A stretch of 64,000 nucleotides of DNA, from assembly GCA_035236585.1 (NCBI GenBank), contig CP141135.1:6048001-6112000 (forward strand), read 5' to 3'. This DNA is from Warburgia ugandensis (Eukaryota; Streptophyta; Magnoliopsida; Canellales; Canellaceae). Shown here one piece after another: positions 11,401 to 23,400 of the stretch. The translations under genes and the position numbers were made by a program. How positions within the stretch are numbered: the first letter of the stretch is position 1; every line of letters begins with the position of its first letter. The notes under the pieces were generated by a model that saw nothing but the letters and a program-made list of their open reading frames with translations, did not search any database and was not told where the DNA came from.

Positions 11401-14400
11401 TTTCCTTACTACGCTTCAATTTGAGTACCTCAAAAATTGATTGAAGAGATTCTGTTCTAAATAGAATGAATCTGTCAGCTTCAACATCATAATAGAGTTC
11501 ACCAAATTAAAAATTACGGGCCGTAACTACATGAATGATCTCATGGCTATCAATGTCACGGAAGCAGAAATTTCATTTCAAGAACCACTTACTAGTCAGC
11601 CAAATTCAGTTAACCATATAGGTTGGTAATCAGCTGAACAACCTTTAGCACATATTGGGTAAGAAAGGTTAAGCAACTTGCCTGCATCAATGAAACCCTA
11701 TTTCCCACTACAGAAGTTTCTCCAATGACTACGCCTGTCCCATGATCCAATAGTATTCCCTCACCAATTTTTGCAGCTGCACAAATCCAATCAGAAAATG
11801 AGCTAAAAGTGAGCACCAAAACTACATAGTAGCAAAACCTCAATTGTTTTGAAGAGTTGAGTATTTTAATCGCTATCATTCTATCTGGTTCTAAAAAGCA
11901 TACAGGAAGTGTGACAGGAATGATTCAGAAGTATCACTAGCTAGAATGATCCTCCCTGCTTGCCAACCCCAAACACCTAGTTTTTCTGGGATCATGTTTC
12001 ATATATTACACTTCTGTAGATAATTTTCCTTGATGCAAACCAAATGGCGCCCACTTTTCCACCAACTCCTCTTATAGGAAAACAGAAGTTGAAAAATAGT
12101 GTAAGAAACAGAGCAACTATCACAGAAAAAGAAAACTAGAAAGCATACCTGGGTGTATATCCACAGCAAAAACCTATAAATATATGGCCAAAAGTACAAA
12201 GATTAGAGAAAGCATAAATTTCTATTGTGTAGCAATCTTGAAAACATATATAGTATCATAAGCGTCAATCATTAAGTATCAAAACAATCATGGATACATT
12301 ATCTGCTAAAGTTACAACTCAGAACCAAACAAAAAGAAAATAAGCAAAGAAAATTACCTCACTTATTCGGCTTTGCAGTGCCAAAGCCAAAACTTTGCGT
12401 CCTTGGTTCCACAAGGCATGTGCCACACGATATGATTGCAAAGCATGATAACCCTGAATTCAGAAATGACTTCATATTATAGAAGACAGATATGATAGAC
12501 TAGATGATAAATCACAAAGCATAAGAAAAATAACAATTGTTAACATAATAAAGTTCTATAGCATTCTTTTCTCCTAATCAATGAAAATATATAGAGATCT
12601 GCCTCACCAAAAAATAAAATAAAATAAAGAGTACAAATGGAGATTGAATATTAGTTTTCTAATACTCCATCTAGAATATGATTTTTTCAATCATGCAGAT
12701 AATGTTAAATCATATTTTCGAACAAATAAAAATATTTCAGTCCATACCTTTCGGTATAACAAAGCCCAGCTATATGCCATACAAGCAGGATCCTTATCTT
12801 TGAAAGCCTGTGGAGAATGTTTCTTATATGTCAAAAACCATGTACCTATCAAGCTAGGAATTGCAGAAAAAAAGGAAAAGGAAAAAGAAATGGAAGCAAT
12901 CAAACATCTCAACATGGCCATGAGCTTACCTGAACATCTAGGCGAACTGAACGTTGGATACCCCTATCATGCATCATTACATTATAAAATATATCCATAA
13001 GTTGTGTTTCCAGAAGTGTTGTATCTTGGAGCCGATTAGCTAGGACGAACCCAAGGGCGCGCTCCAAACAATCGTGAGATAGAATGCTGGCATACAAAAA
13101 GCTACTCAAAATTGGCTCCTTCTCTGCCTAAAACAATCATAAAAATGCTAATTAGATATGAATAAACAGCAAGAGCTAACAAGTAATGGACCATGGCATT
13201 CACACTGAAACTAAAGAAAGAAACAGATTTTGAAGCCAATACATGGGTGAAATTGTTCCCAAATACACAGGAGTAATTTATACCAAGGAAGTACATTTTT
13301 AGAATAAACAGTGTTATTGATATTTGTCCATACATTTACATGGTATCCACTATCTCTCACTATGTTAACTACACATGCTTGCACGCACGAGCATAAAAAG
13401 TTAAAAAAAACCATGCAATCACACAATCATCCACTGAACCCACAAATGTGCACCTGCTTACACACTGCCATATAAGCAACCACACGCACGAAGATATGTA
13501 ACATGGACAGAATGATGAAGAAAGTGCTCCTAGTGTACATCATTCATGAAGACCCATTTTGCAGGCAACTATAGTTACTCTCAACTTGCTGGCTTATTTG
13601 CTCAGTTGTTTGCATCTCAATGAAAACATGTAATCCAACAATCCCTATCCTGAAATTCAGAAAAGTACATCCAAGAGCGAGGTGGATGCCTGCCTGCTTA
13701 TGTCTTGCACGCATTCTACATTCACCATGTTAATATAATAACAAGGATAAGAATGTGCACAACGGGGCCTTAAAATTGTCTCCATCTCATCAGTGACATC
13801 ATAGCAACTTTAATGTGGGAAAACATTTTGATGTATTACATAGTTGCCTAATCAGGTTAAAGTTCCAGTTAAGACACAAATGATTTTTGGAATTCAACCT
13901 TATAAGTTTAATATTCACATGCTCACTTTTCTTTCTTCATGTTGTCAATCATGGGTAGAAGATAGAAATATAGGAACGATATCCTTCCAAAAGAATAACA
14001 TCTACAAAGTGACATGACATATTTTCTAAAAAGCAAACATTTAATCTCCCTCTTTTTTCCTTTTTCTACATTTTCCATTTTGCTCGGTTTTCTTATTTAT
14101 GAAGCAGTTCCGAGGAAACTGGGCTGTTTATAAGAGTCAGAGAACTCTAACGGACACAATGCATTTTTCCAAGAAAATCAAGGAAAAACAAAGCCGTAAG
14201 GGGTGTAGGGGCGCCCCAAAGTAATAATATTTTGGCTGTTGGAATCCCGAGGTGTTACACTAGCTTTAGAAGAATATCTCAGAATCAGCATAACATAGCT
14301 ATTTGGAAATCAGCTTCATCGTAGACCATTAAGACCCCTAAAATTCAAAATTTATGACATCCAATTAATAAAGCTGCAAATACTTGCTAACTAACATGAA

Positions 14401-15296
14401 AATCGCGGGGCATGCCATTCTCATTTAAAATTGAATAGTCAAACCGATACCGACTCCAAAGTGTTTGGATGGAGACTGGCAACAAGTCAGCAACATAAGT
14501 ACATCTAAAACATAACTAATACCAAACAAAAGGAGCAGCGAAGAATAATCAGAAACAACACACTGAAAAGCCACTTGGTGCACCCCATATTCTCCAAAAA
14601 AGGGCACAGATAACTCATAGTCCGTCGCACTCATTTTCACATCATTTCACACATCTAAGGGAATCAACAGTCAATCATATATATAATTTCTACAGCATCC
14701 ATTAAAAAGGAAATTTTTTTGGAAAGAAAGTAAATTACCAATTTGGCAAGCAAGTAAGAAACTTCAACCACAGAAACTAAAAGCTAGCCACAGAAGAACA
14801 ACTAATTGAGCAATTTAACTGAAACGGGTAGCCTATTTAGCACGAGAATAAAAAAATCAAGGATAAGATTATCCAAGGCTAGATGGTCTTGCGCTTTGCT
14901 AATGGCAGACCTAAAAACATGTATAAAATCATTCAAACGTCGATAAAACAGAGCAAAAAGCTTTGCAATGATCGTTCCTAAACAATTTTAGTAGGTTTCA
15001 AGGCTTCCAAAAATCACTGTTCATGGACAACATTATTCATTGTTCCCTATCACACAATAAAATGCTACCTCCAACTTTACTTCCGCTCTAATAGCATCCC
15101 AAATGGGGTCAGCAGCCGAATCCGGATTCGCAAAGTCCGAATTCAAGTCCGAACTCGAACCACTCATTGCATATACAGGAAATATTTTATCCAAGCGATA
15201 CTTGCGTTTTTCCTTCGCTTCATCTTCTTCCAGAACTACACAAGTGCAAGACATTGAAGAACCAGAAAATCTCCTCTCGTTGCTCAAGCAAGACAT
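8441..15296 (-). CDS. SERAT: Serine O-acetyltransferase, SERAT3-like, nine coding exons
   Basis: Makes O-acetylserine from serine and acetyl-CoA for cysteine synthesis. Exons: 15296-15069, 13127-12930, 12807-12748, 12453-12358, 12173-12149, 11776-11682, 10484-10318, 8680-8610, 8463-8441; total 963 bases, 320 residues plus stop, in frame throughout. The N-terminal helical domain (about 65-165) has [10 protein letters not shown] and [18 protein letters not shown]. The hexapeptide-repeat acetyltransferase core follows: AVDIHP (197-202), [13 protein letters not shown] (211-223; Asp199 and His214 match the catalytic pair spaced 15 apart in E. coli CysE) and [19 protein letters not shown]. There is no obvious transit peptide, so it is probably cytosolic. 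Many introns and LDHGTG point to the SERAT3 class. Intron 6 has a GC donor. The chain ends at KHDATKDFF, without the usual longer C-terminal tail. The start is the first ATG of the exon; a second Met is at codon 15. Confidence 0.9.
8960..9185. repeat. Purine-rich imperfect repeat in SERAT intron 7
   Basis: The plus strand is almost all A and G, built from GAAGCAGG, GAGAAGCA and GGGAAGTG variants. This makes open frames on both strands (Glu/Gln/Lys-rich on plus, Ser/Cys/Leu-rich on minus) that are composition artefacts. Confidence 0.6.
11680..11684 (-). promoter_or_regulatory. GC-type splice donor of SERAT intron 6
   Basis: Exon 6 ends ...TTGATGCAG at 11682 and the intron starts GCAAGT. Apart from the C in second place this is a perfect donor consensus. 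Exon 7 begins at 10484 after a normal AG, and the join keeps the conserved [14 protein letters not shown] sequence, so the unusual donor must be used. Confidence 0.85.
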
Positions 15297-15852
15297 TGAA
15301 GAAATGGGTTTTGTTGGATTAGAAGGAATTATTCGGAAACCCCAGATGAAGAAGAAGAAGAAGAGTTATAAGGAGGAGATTTGTGGGGTTTCCTCGTGGC
15401 TGCTCGGCCTGTAACGGAAGCAGGAGGCATGCATGACAAAAAAAGAATGCAAGTTGGCGAGTGTTGGTATCAATTTCATCTCTGACAATGTGAATTACTG
15501 TTTTGGCCTTTGAATTTGCAGCAGAGAAGGATATTGGCACTCCTTCTTTTTTCTCTTTTTCTGTCACATAATCCGGGCATGGGTTCGTAGAAATTATAAC
15601 GACTTTAACGGCCCAGTAGAAAAGTGAAAATAAAAAAATAAAAAGGAAAGAGAAAATGCAGGAAAAGAAGACTGTCAATCTCTACCACTGATTTTAGTGG
15701 ACCCACAATGGCATGGATAAACTGCAAACTCTTCTTTAGATTGTAAGAATTATGGTTAAAATACCAATAACTTAAAAAAAAAGGAATTAATAATGGAATA
15801 TCAGTAAGACTTTCGCTTCTCAATGGGATGTTTTGCACTACAGATTAAGTTA
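15297..15852. other. SERAT 5'UTR and promoter side
   Basis: A CTTCTTCTTC tract lies upstream of the SERAT start on the minus strand (15343-15365), a common feature of plant leaders. No TATA box could be tied to a start site, and the open frames here are not recognisable. Confidence 0.35.
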
Positions 15853-16066
15853 CTCCTGAATTCTATATAAAAAGGCAGCCTCGGTGCATGAAGCTCCCGC
15901 CTATACAAGGTTCAAGAAAGGGGGAGGACCACAATGGCCTAAAGCAGGCAGCCTTACCTTGCATTTTTGCAAGAGGCTAATTCCACGCCTTGAACCCATG
16001 ACCTCAAGGTTACATGATGACAACTTTTATCGTTGCGCCAAGGCTCCCCTCTCCTAAATTCTATAT
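15853..16066 (+). mobile_element. Au-type SINE, full length, with target duplication
   Basis: Body about 15872-16050, from GGCAGCC to AGGCTCCCCT. The flanks CTCCTGAATTCTATAT (15853-15868) and CTCCTAAATTCTATAT (16051-16066) differ at one base. It sits upstream of the SERAT gene. Confidence 0.85.
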
Positions 16067-16079
16067 GCAACCTTAAAAA

Positions 16080-16099
16080 TATATATATATATATATATA
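16080..16099. repeat. (AT)n microsatellite
   Basis: Ten AT units, ending in AA, just downstream of the SINE. Confidence 0.9.
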
Positions 16100-16230
16100 A
16101 TTATTCAACTACTTTAATTGCCTTGTTTATTATAAATATTTCTTTTTCTTGGTAAAAATAAGAAAAAGGCAAGTAAAGTGCATTTGTATTTATCATTCCT
16201 CTTGTGATCTTATCTTATATATGAGAATGT

Positions 16231-16462
16231 GCAAGCGATGATTGATTGGCCTAGAAAAAGTTTCTAACTATCATTTTCTCTAACTTTTTTTGTGTTCTAC
16301 TTTTTCTAAGTTAATTAAACGTCACCTACAACTTTCTTCATGAAATTACCTCTTGGGTGTGTTAATTTTAGCTGTTTTATGAAGGTGTAAAGAGAAAGTG
16401 ATATTTGATTGGCTGAAAAAAAGTAAAAAATAAAAAAAGTTAGAGAAGATGACTAACAATTA
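16231..16462. repeat. Imperfect inverted repeat, possible old MITE
   Basis: TCATTTTCTCTAACTTTTTT near 16274 is the near inverse of AAAAAAAGTTAGAGAAGATGA near 16432, and TTGATTGG occurs outside both arms. No clear ends or target duplication can be drawn, so element status is a guess. The rest of 16100-17071 shows no gene. Confidence 0.3.
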
Positions 16463-17071
16463 ATAGTTACTTTGACTAAAAATAGGCTTATTTGCTGTTA
16501 GTGGGGAATACAATCAAAGTGATATTACATGAAAATCATTTTTCCAAAAAATTTCATAGTTTTCGCTGCTTAATTCGACATGAAAATCCAGCCGCAGCCA
16601 TGAATCAAGCCTCCATTTTGGGCCAAATTCATTTCCTGATTAAAACATAAAATCCCATTTATAGCAAAAATTAAGAAAGCATAGGAAAATGCTGAAAATG
16701 GAAGTGGTTTTCTGAGAGATGCATTTGCAGTGAAAAGCACTTTCTTGCTGACAAAGGGCCCTCTTGGGACAATATTATTGGATGAAAGGCATGAAATGGG
16801 TCTTCTCTTGGATCAAATTGTGCCAGACATGTTGCTTTCAGATAGCATTTTACCTTCTCTGTCTGAACGACAAGTGGTGCACCTTTTGCCTTTTCTGTCC
16901 AAACAATGAGTGGTGCGCCAGTGTTTCAAATGGCTTTTGTTTGTTTGTGTCCATGAACTCATGGTGCAGGATTCCTCTGTTTCAAAATATGAATTGATAT
17001 GCAATTCCCTTCTTTGAGTGGCGCGCCTTTTCTTATTTTATACTTCTGGCTGCCAAAGGTTGCTAAAATTC

Positions 17072-17287
17072 TTGGAGAAGCTAAAGTTAAACGCGGCGCG
17101 CATGAAGCTGCCGCCGGCTATGTGGGGTTCAGGGAAGGGGTGGATTACAAAGGCCTAAAGTATATAATTTTATTTTGTATTTTGTAAGAGGCTGTTTTCA
17201 CGCCTTAAACCCGTGACCTCAATGTCATATGACGACAAGTTTTACCGTTGTGCCCAGGCTCCCCTTCTTGGAGAAGCTAAAGTGAAA
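17072..17287 (+). mobile_element. Au-type SINE with 20-base target duplication
   Basis: Body about 17092-17267, diverged at its 5' end (GCGGCGCGCATGAAGCTGCC) but with a good 3' end (CCCAGGCTCCCCTTC). TTGGAGAAGCTAAAGTTAAA at 17072-17091 recurs at 17268-17287 with one change. Confidence 0.85.
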
Positions 17288-18039
17288 GGTTATAATTCTA
17301 AGTGGAATGAGGTTTTTAAATAGTTAGACCCAAGAAAATAATAGTTAGATCATCCAATAGACGACCATTTCGGAATATGATCCATCAAAGTTAGGGGCAA
17401 CAATGTGAATAATTCAGATCTTTATAAAGCTGCGCTCCCCTAAAATTATAGTTATTTTTATAATTTTTATTTTTTGAGAAAAGGGGCACATATATCACTA
17501 CCCATCTTTTAGTAGTACCTAAGTTCTAAAGTATTTGGATGCACGCAAGTGTAGAAAGTGCACGCGAATTCAGATCATTTGCGATTCCAACCTTCGTTTA
17601 CAAACTCAAACTCCACTTAAAGGACGGGCAAGGTGAGTCAACTTGATGCTACTCACGGGTAATTAAAAAAAACTCGAGGGTAATTTTGAATAAATATTTT
17701 TTGGGTTGATGATTGTGTCTAGACTACTACTTTATATGTACAAATAGTTGTTAGCCTTGTTGGTTAGAATGAGATATTGTGGTTGGGTGAGGTCTCATGT
17801 TCAATCTCTAACCAAACCTAACGTCTTTGGAATGATTTTTAGGTCCTGAGACATGCAAAGTTGGGCGTGTCAAATGATCGGCTTGGATCAATGGTATACA
17901 GAGCCTTCCATGAATGAGTATTACCTTGTCATGCACACAGCTTAAAGTTTTATATGTTGTTGCAGAGGCCAATATGCGGCGAGGTAGAATTTTCAAGCCC
18001 CAGTGACCAGCATAATAAAATCCTCTATAATTATGCATC
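17288..18039. other. Intergenic, no gene seen
   Basis: AT-rich sequence between SINE copies in the space between the divergent SERAT and PIG-L genes. No gene, clear repeat or promoter could be supported. Confidence 0.4.
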
Positions 18040-18170
18040 ATAAATGGAGTTGTCGTCATGTGATCTTGAGATCACGGATTCGAAGGGTAAAACTAGTCTC
18101 TTGCAAAATGCAAGGTAAGGCAGGGTAATATAAACCCTCGTGGTCACCCTTTCCCCTCGAACTGCCCTTT
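18040..18170 (-). mobile_element. Au-type SINE, partial, minus strand
   Basis: GTTGTCGTCATGTGATCTTGA, CTCTTGCAAAATGCAAGGTA and CTGCCCTTTT match the SINE read backwards. The outer 3' end (left side) is missing. No convincing target duplication. Confidence 0.7.
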
Positions 18171-18780
18171 TTTAGGTGGTAAAGTTACGTGAGTAGCATT
18201 CATTTGCACTTGTACTAAATCACCCTGTATCTAAGCTTAGATCAGATCCTGCTTAAACACTAACCTTCCATTTTGACAGAGGTTGCAGCGACGCGGTGGC
18301 GCATTGAATGGATGGACCTGGTGCAAGAGCTGTGCCTGATTTGTGCCCAAACAGACGATAGGAGCTGTGTGGCCACAAATCTGCATCTCAATTCGATCAA
18401 ATAGTGATTATCGATCTCACGATTTATTTTTTCCATCAAAATTTATAATCTTATTTAATTAAAATCCAACAGTTGCCTTCCTCATCTTGTTTTAGTTTTG
18501 AATATATTGAATGATCTTAACCATTGTTTTGTTGAGTTGTAAAATGGACAGTAAAACTTTTGAGGGTCCATTTTAAAATTAAATGCTGCTACTGTTAGGA
18601 TTATTTAGTGGATGAGAATTTTGGAACATAAACCATCCGAGTCAAAAGCTATATGGTGAAATATTCAGATTTTCAGATATCTAAGTTCATCCGTAGTTAA
18701 TTAGCCATTTATACCATTTAACAAGGGGCACACAGATCACCATCCTTAGTAAGCAGTCATTGTCCCACTATTTAACCTAC
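18171..18780. other. Intergenic, no gene seen
   Basis: AT-rich, no recognisable coding or repeat feature between two minus-strand SINE copies. Confidence 0.4.
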
Positions 18781-18979
18781 TGTCTTTGCCGAAAAGGTAA
18801 GGCTGGTGCAACCGTAAAAGTTGTCATCATGTGACTTTGAGGTCACGGGTTTAAGGTGCGAAATCAACCTCTTTACAAAATACAAGGTAAAGCTGCCTAC
18901 TATAGGCCCTTATGGTCCGCTCCTTCCTCAAACCCCGCCTATAGCTTCGTGCGCTGCCCATTTTGTCTTTATAGAAAAG
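18781..18979 (-). mobile_element. Au-type SINE, full length, minus strand
   Basis: Body about 18797-18963, from AAGGCTGGTGCAACCG (inverse of the SINE 3' end) to GCGCTGCCCATT (inverse of its 5' end). TGTCTTTGCCGAAAAG at 18781-18796 and TGTCTTTATAGAAAAG at 18964-18979 look like a decayed target duplication. Confidence 0.8.
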
Positions 18980-20459
18980 AATGCATTCATGAAAGACGAA
19001 CAACGTTCCTTTCAAAAGAACAAGACAAAGTCTAGATGCATGAAGATATGGCGGCAAGTTTTTAGAACCGCCCTTCAGTTTTCTAAGAAGAAGCCCACCG
19101 TCTGAATGATCCGAGCCGCTCATCTAATTGTTCTGACTTTGGATTTCTATATATTTTAAACAGCGGTCCAAATTTAAGTCTAAAAACATGGCTCGTAAGA
19201 TGCTAAGTTCATGCAGCCATAGTAATTTTTTGCTTAATTTGTAATTTTTTGTTCTAACCCTGTCTAGAATGACAAGGAAAGGTCCATTCATTATTGCCCC
19301 AGGTCATAATTCAACCGAGATCTGATTTAAACAATTTTGCAGTCCATTTACAAGATAAAATACCTCTGAATCCAAAGGATGAGATGCAAATTTCGGCCAT
19401 GGGGCTATCTGAAAGCTGAAGAGAAAGGACAAAGAGGGGTAGGCAATAATAATAAAGGACATTTTTTGTGGGCCTATTTTTTGGGTGATCTAAGTCGTCA
19501 TTTTGGCATGATTTTGGTTACGCAGCCTATCTATGGCAGGGCCTAAACGATGAATGGCTAAGATTGCCCAAAAGTCAAGACTACCTGGTGCGTTCTCTCC
19601 CCGGCCCTTTCCTCTTACCCCAGTACCCAACCTAAGAGGATCTACCATCGTCCTTTGCCGGTGTAACGGTACAAACTGACAAAACATTTCGTGCCAATAT
19701 AGTTCTTCAAAGTGTCGATGTCAATTACCCTTGTGGCGAAATTGCTTTGCAGTAGCTCTGCACTAGCTTTTACACACTGGACACGAAACTCAGCTCAGCT
19801 CAGATCCCAACGAAAATACGATCTGGTAATCTTCCATCGTCTTCTAGGACTTCTCTTCTGATAATTCTCTTAAAACTCCAACTGTTTGCATCGAAATTTA
19901 TTGAAAGATTTGAAAGAAATGAGTTCAGTTTTTAGTTTTAACAACCAAAAGCCAGAAAATACGAGGCACTAGATACATGAATGGTTCGAGAATGCTCAGT
20001 GCATATTCAATTCATCATATTCTCAGCATGATCGTTTATTTGAGGTAATTCATGACTGAATTGTCGATACATATGCTCTCAATCTTGCACCACAGTTAGA
20101 TTCGTTTAGGAAGTGTTTGAGGAAAGTTCTGAAAAAAAAAAAATCAGAAGAAGAAAAAATTGACATGTGAGCTTAAATTTCTAACTTTATGACATTTTTT
20201 CTTTAAAAAATTGGGCTTTGACTAGATGTGTGAATAATATATGAGGCCTTGTTGAATTATTTGTGAAGTTCGCATTGATTTTGGTGAGTCTATATTCAAT
20301 TTGAAATTGCTAGAACTTTTGAATTATTTAGACTCTTTTAAAGTTTTAAGTCTGAAGGTCAAAATGGTGAATCTTTGAAAAGTTTCTATTGTTCGAAGAT
20401 CTTCGTGACTATTCTGTTCAGTGATTGTGTTCTTCTGACATTTTGTAGGTAATAAAGAA
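18980..20459 (+). promoter_or_regulatory. PIG-L upstream region and likely 5'UTR intron
   Basis: Just before the PIG-L start codon is an acceptor-like TTTTGTAG (20441-20448), leaving an 11-base leader piece. A donor-like ATCTG followed by GTAATC near 19825 suggests a leader exon ending there. Boundaries are inferred from splice signals only. No TATA box was assigned. Confidence 0.4.
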
Positions 20460-23400
20460 ATGGATTTGTTCTCCGTTGCAATTTTGATAGTACTATTGTG
20501 GGTGGTTTCACTGTGTGCAGTTCTCTGTGCTTCATTATGTCAAAGCCACTTGCTTTCATTCTGGTCTAGTGGTGAGTTAGTTAAAGCCTATTTCCATGAT
20601 AACTTTGCTTTAGTATAACTCATTGGTTATATTATATATCCGAGTATTGCATAATAAGATGAAATTGCTTTGGCTACAATTTAGTTCATTGAGTTTGATG
20701 TCTGACTTACTACCAAAAAGAAGAGTTTGATATGTGACCATTGTATAATCAGGTGAAATTGTTGGGAAAAGAAACATATTGCTGGTTATTGCTCACCCAG
20801 ATGATGAGTCTATGTGAGTTTGCCTTGTTTAGGTGTCATTGTTATTTTGCAGTTTGCTCTTGGTAAATAAAGAAGTTGATTTCTCATTTCAATGACATGT
20901 GGGCAATGAAATGCTTTTAGCTCTTGTATTTGGTTTCTTCCGAGATGGTGCACCTCTTGTCATCTCTGAGTTGCAGTTCTATTAACATTGTAGTTAGCAT
21001 CTATGCAGGTTCTTTACTCCAACTATTCTTCACTTGGTTTCAAGAGGGCATAATCTTCAAGTTTTGTGCATGTCTACAGGTACAAGAATTTAGAGATGCA
21101 TGATTTGATACATACTTTTATTTTCATGTTTATGTATTTGAAGGAAGAAATGGTTTTGCTAAATGTTTCTTCTGTAGACACACATTAGTTTTGAGTTCTC
21201 ACAGTGCAGTAAATAGTTATAGGAAAATGACCTAAAGTAAACTGCATCAAATCAAATTCATCTTAAGATCAGTTTGTGTACCAGTTCAAATGCTTCTTTT
21301 ATCACAGTTTTGCTACTATTCTTCCAGATGATGTAGTAAAAGAGCATGAAAACTTCGCATGGTGAGACTAAAGGAGAACTTTATGACTGTTGTGATGTAA
21401 AAAGAGACTCATCTGAAAGAGAGATAAATAAATAATAAATCAAACTTAGATTCTCCACATAGAAAATTATCAAATCAGATGGAAGCCTTCATGGACCACG
21501 CTCTTATACAGTGTGAAGAAACATAAGAAGAGAAATAAAAAATAAAATCAAGATGGAATGCTCAGAGAAAAAAGGAAAGAAGCTGAAACAAGAAGAAGTC
21601 ATAGAAGAAGAGGAGAAGAGAAAAATGGGGATATTACAACCTCAATTTATACTCCTATTCTGTTATTAACAGTCTCGAAATTTACAGATATGCCTCCCTC
21701 CAAACAATGAAAACTGGCTTAGCTACTGTAACATTATAAATATTAGATACACATGTGATATTAGAAATCATTGTTATGTGTATTTGCTTCACATTGTGGG
21801 TGGTCATGTAAAATATTTAGCTTCTTGGGGGTGATCATGTAAAATGAGTCAAGAGAAATAGGGATGAGGGCTAGGTCAAGCTGGTAATCCCACTACTTTT
21901 ATTGGCTGTTGCTATCCTCCTGTGCATGTGGGCCTTTGGCTTGCTAGAGTCCCAAGTCGTTTTTTGAAGTCAAGCTTCTTTTTGAACTGGTCACTGGCAT
22001 TGTTGAAATGATATTAGTATGTGCTCTAAGAACTAGAAATGAAGTACTATGTTTTAACTATAGTTGCATTTAGCTTGATCATCCTGCAGATCAGACAGTG
22101 AGCAAACTAATTTTATTAATAAAGGGAAGATTGGTTTCTTATCCTTTGAGTCCTTACGCAGCTTGCTTCATGCTAGTCAGTTGCAGTCTTATTCAATTGA
22201 TCGATGTGTTTATAAATGCCTCTTCATTCCTAGGTAATGTGGATGGCAAAGGAGATCTCCGAAAGGAGGAGTTTTATCAGGCGTGTGCAAGCCTAAAGGT
22301 GATTCACTTTTGTTTGACACAAGAATATTCTTCCTAGTATTTTTGAAGACAAGATGTCAAAGTTATTGTGATACATAACATCTCTGTACAGGTTCCACTC
22401 CAAAAAGTTAAGGTCTTGGACCATCCAGATTTACAGGTGAATCTTTATTGAAAGCTCTAGTGGTAACACTTTCTTGGGTCTCAATATGCAACAGATTTGA
22501 AACATCTTCTTTGATGTATGATTTCTTTGTGGTTATTGCTAGGATGGATTTGAAAAAGCCTGGAACCACCATTTGCTGGAAAAGTTTGTTGAAGAGGAAA
22601 TCACATGTCAGGGTATTGACTTGGTAATGACTAATATAAGAAATGGATAAACATGCTTTACCTTTTTAAACGTTTATAAGTGTTGTCTTTTGTTGATCTC
22701 TTTTTATTTACATGCTTCATAGAGATGGAATGTTTTATTGACTTCTCCATCTGAATGCCCATCCATACATCTCATTTGTTATTGCTCTAGGCTTCAAGTA
22801 GTTAGACTATTTTACTTAGCAGCATTTATATTGTCTACACATTATTTTTTGGCCTCTTCATTTGGGAGGGTAAGCTGCGTTCCTATGTAACAGAATAAAG
22901 TTTTAATTCAAGTTATCTTGTCCATTGTTCAATCAAGGGAGCATGGATTTTATAATACAAAGATATAAATATTTTTTTTTCTCCAAATAATCAATGTTAA
23001 TTGGACACTTTTAAGTGCTGCAGCAAAATCCACAAGTATTATCATGTTCATGTGCAAGTCTTTGGGATTTAGTTCGTATTTATCTGAGCTAGATATTATT
23101 TTCCCTTAGAATCTTTGTCCACTAGAATTGTGATTATATACTTCTATGAGAATATAATATTATGTTTAGTAGATCTCCAATGAGAAGAGCTCACAGAGAA
23201 CTTGCACAGTGACCAAGATAGAATCTATGTTTTTAGGAACTTAGAAAAGAAGATAGTTTACCGTCTCATGGACATGTATGATCAATCATAGCAAAAAGGC
23301 ATGCATTTAGTTTTTCTTCCTTTTTGGAAATGAATTTATTAGAAAGTAACTTCAAACCTATGGCTCAGTGCAAGGATAAATGGTAGGAAGTGAATTTTTG

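Noticed and set aside
14200-14265. Possible LTR end (AGGTGTTACA) in serine acetyltransferase intron 1
   Set aside because: Too short, with no partner end, duplication or matching LTR body.
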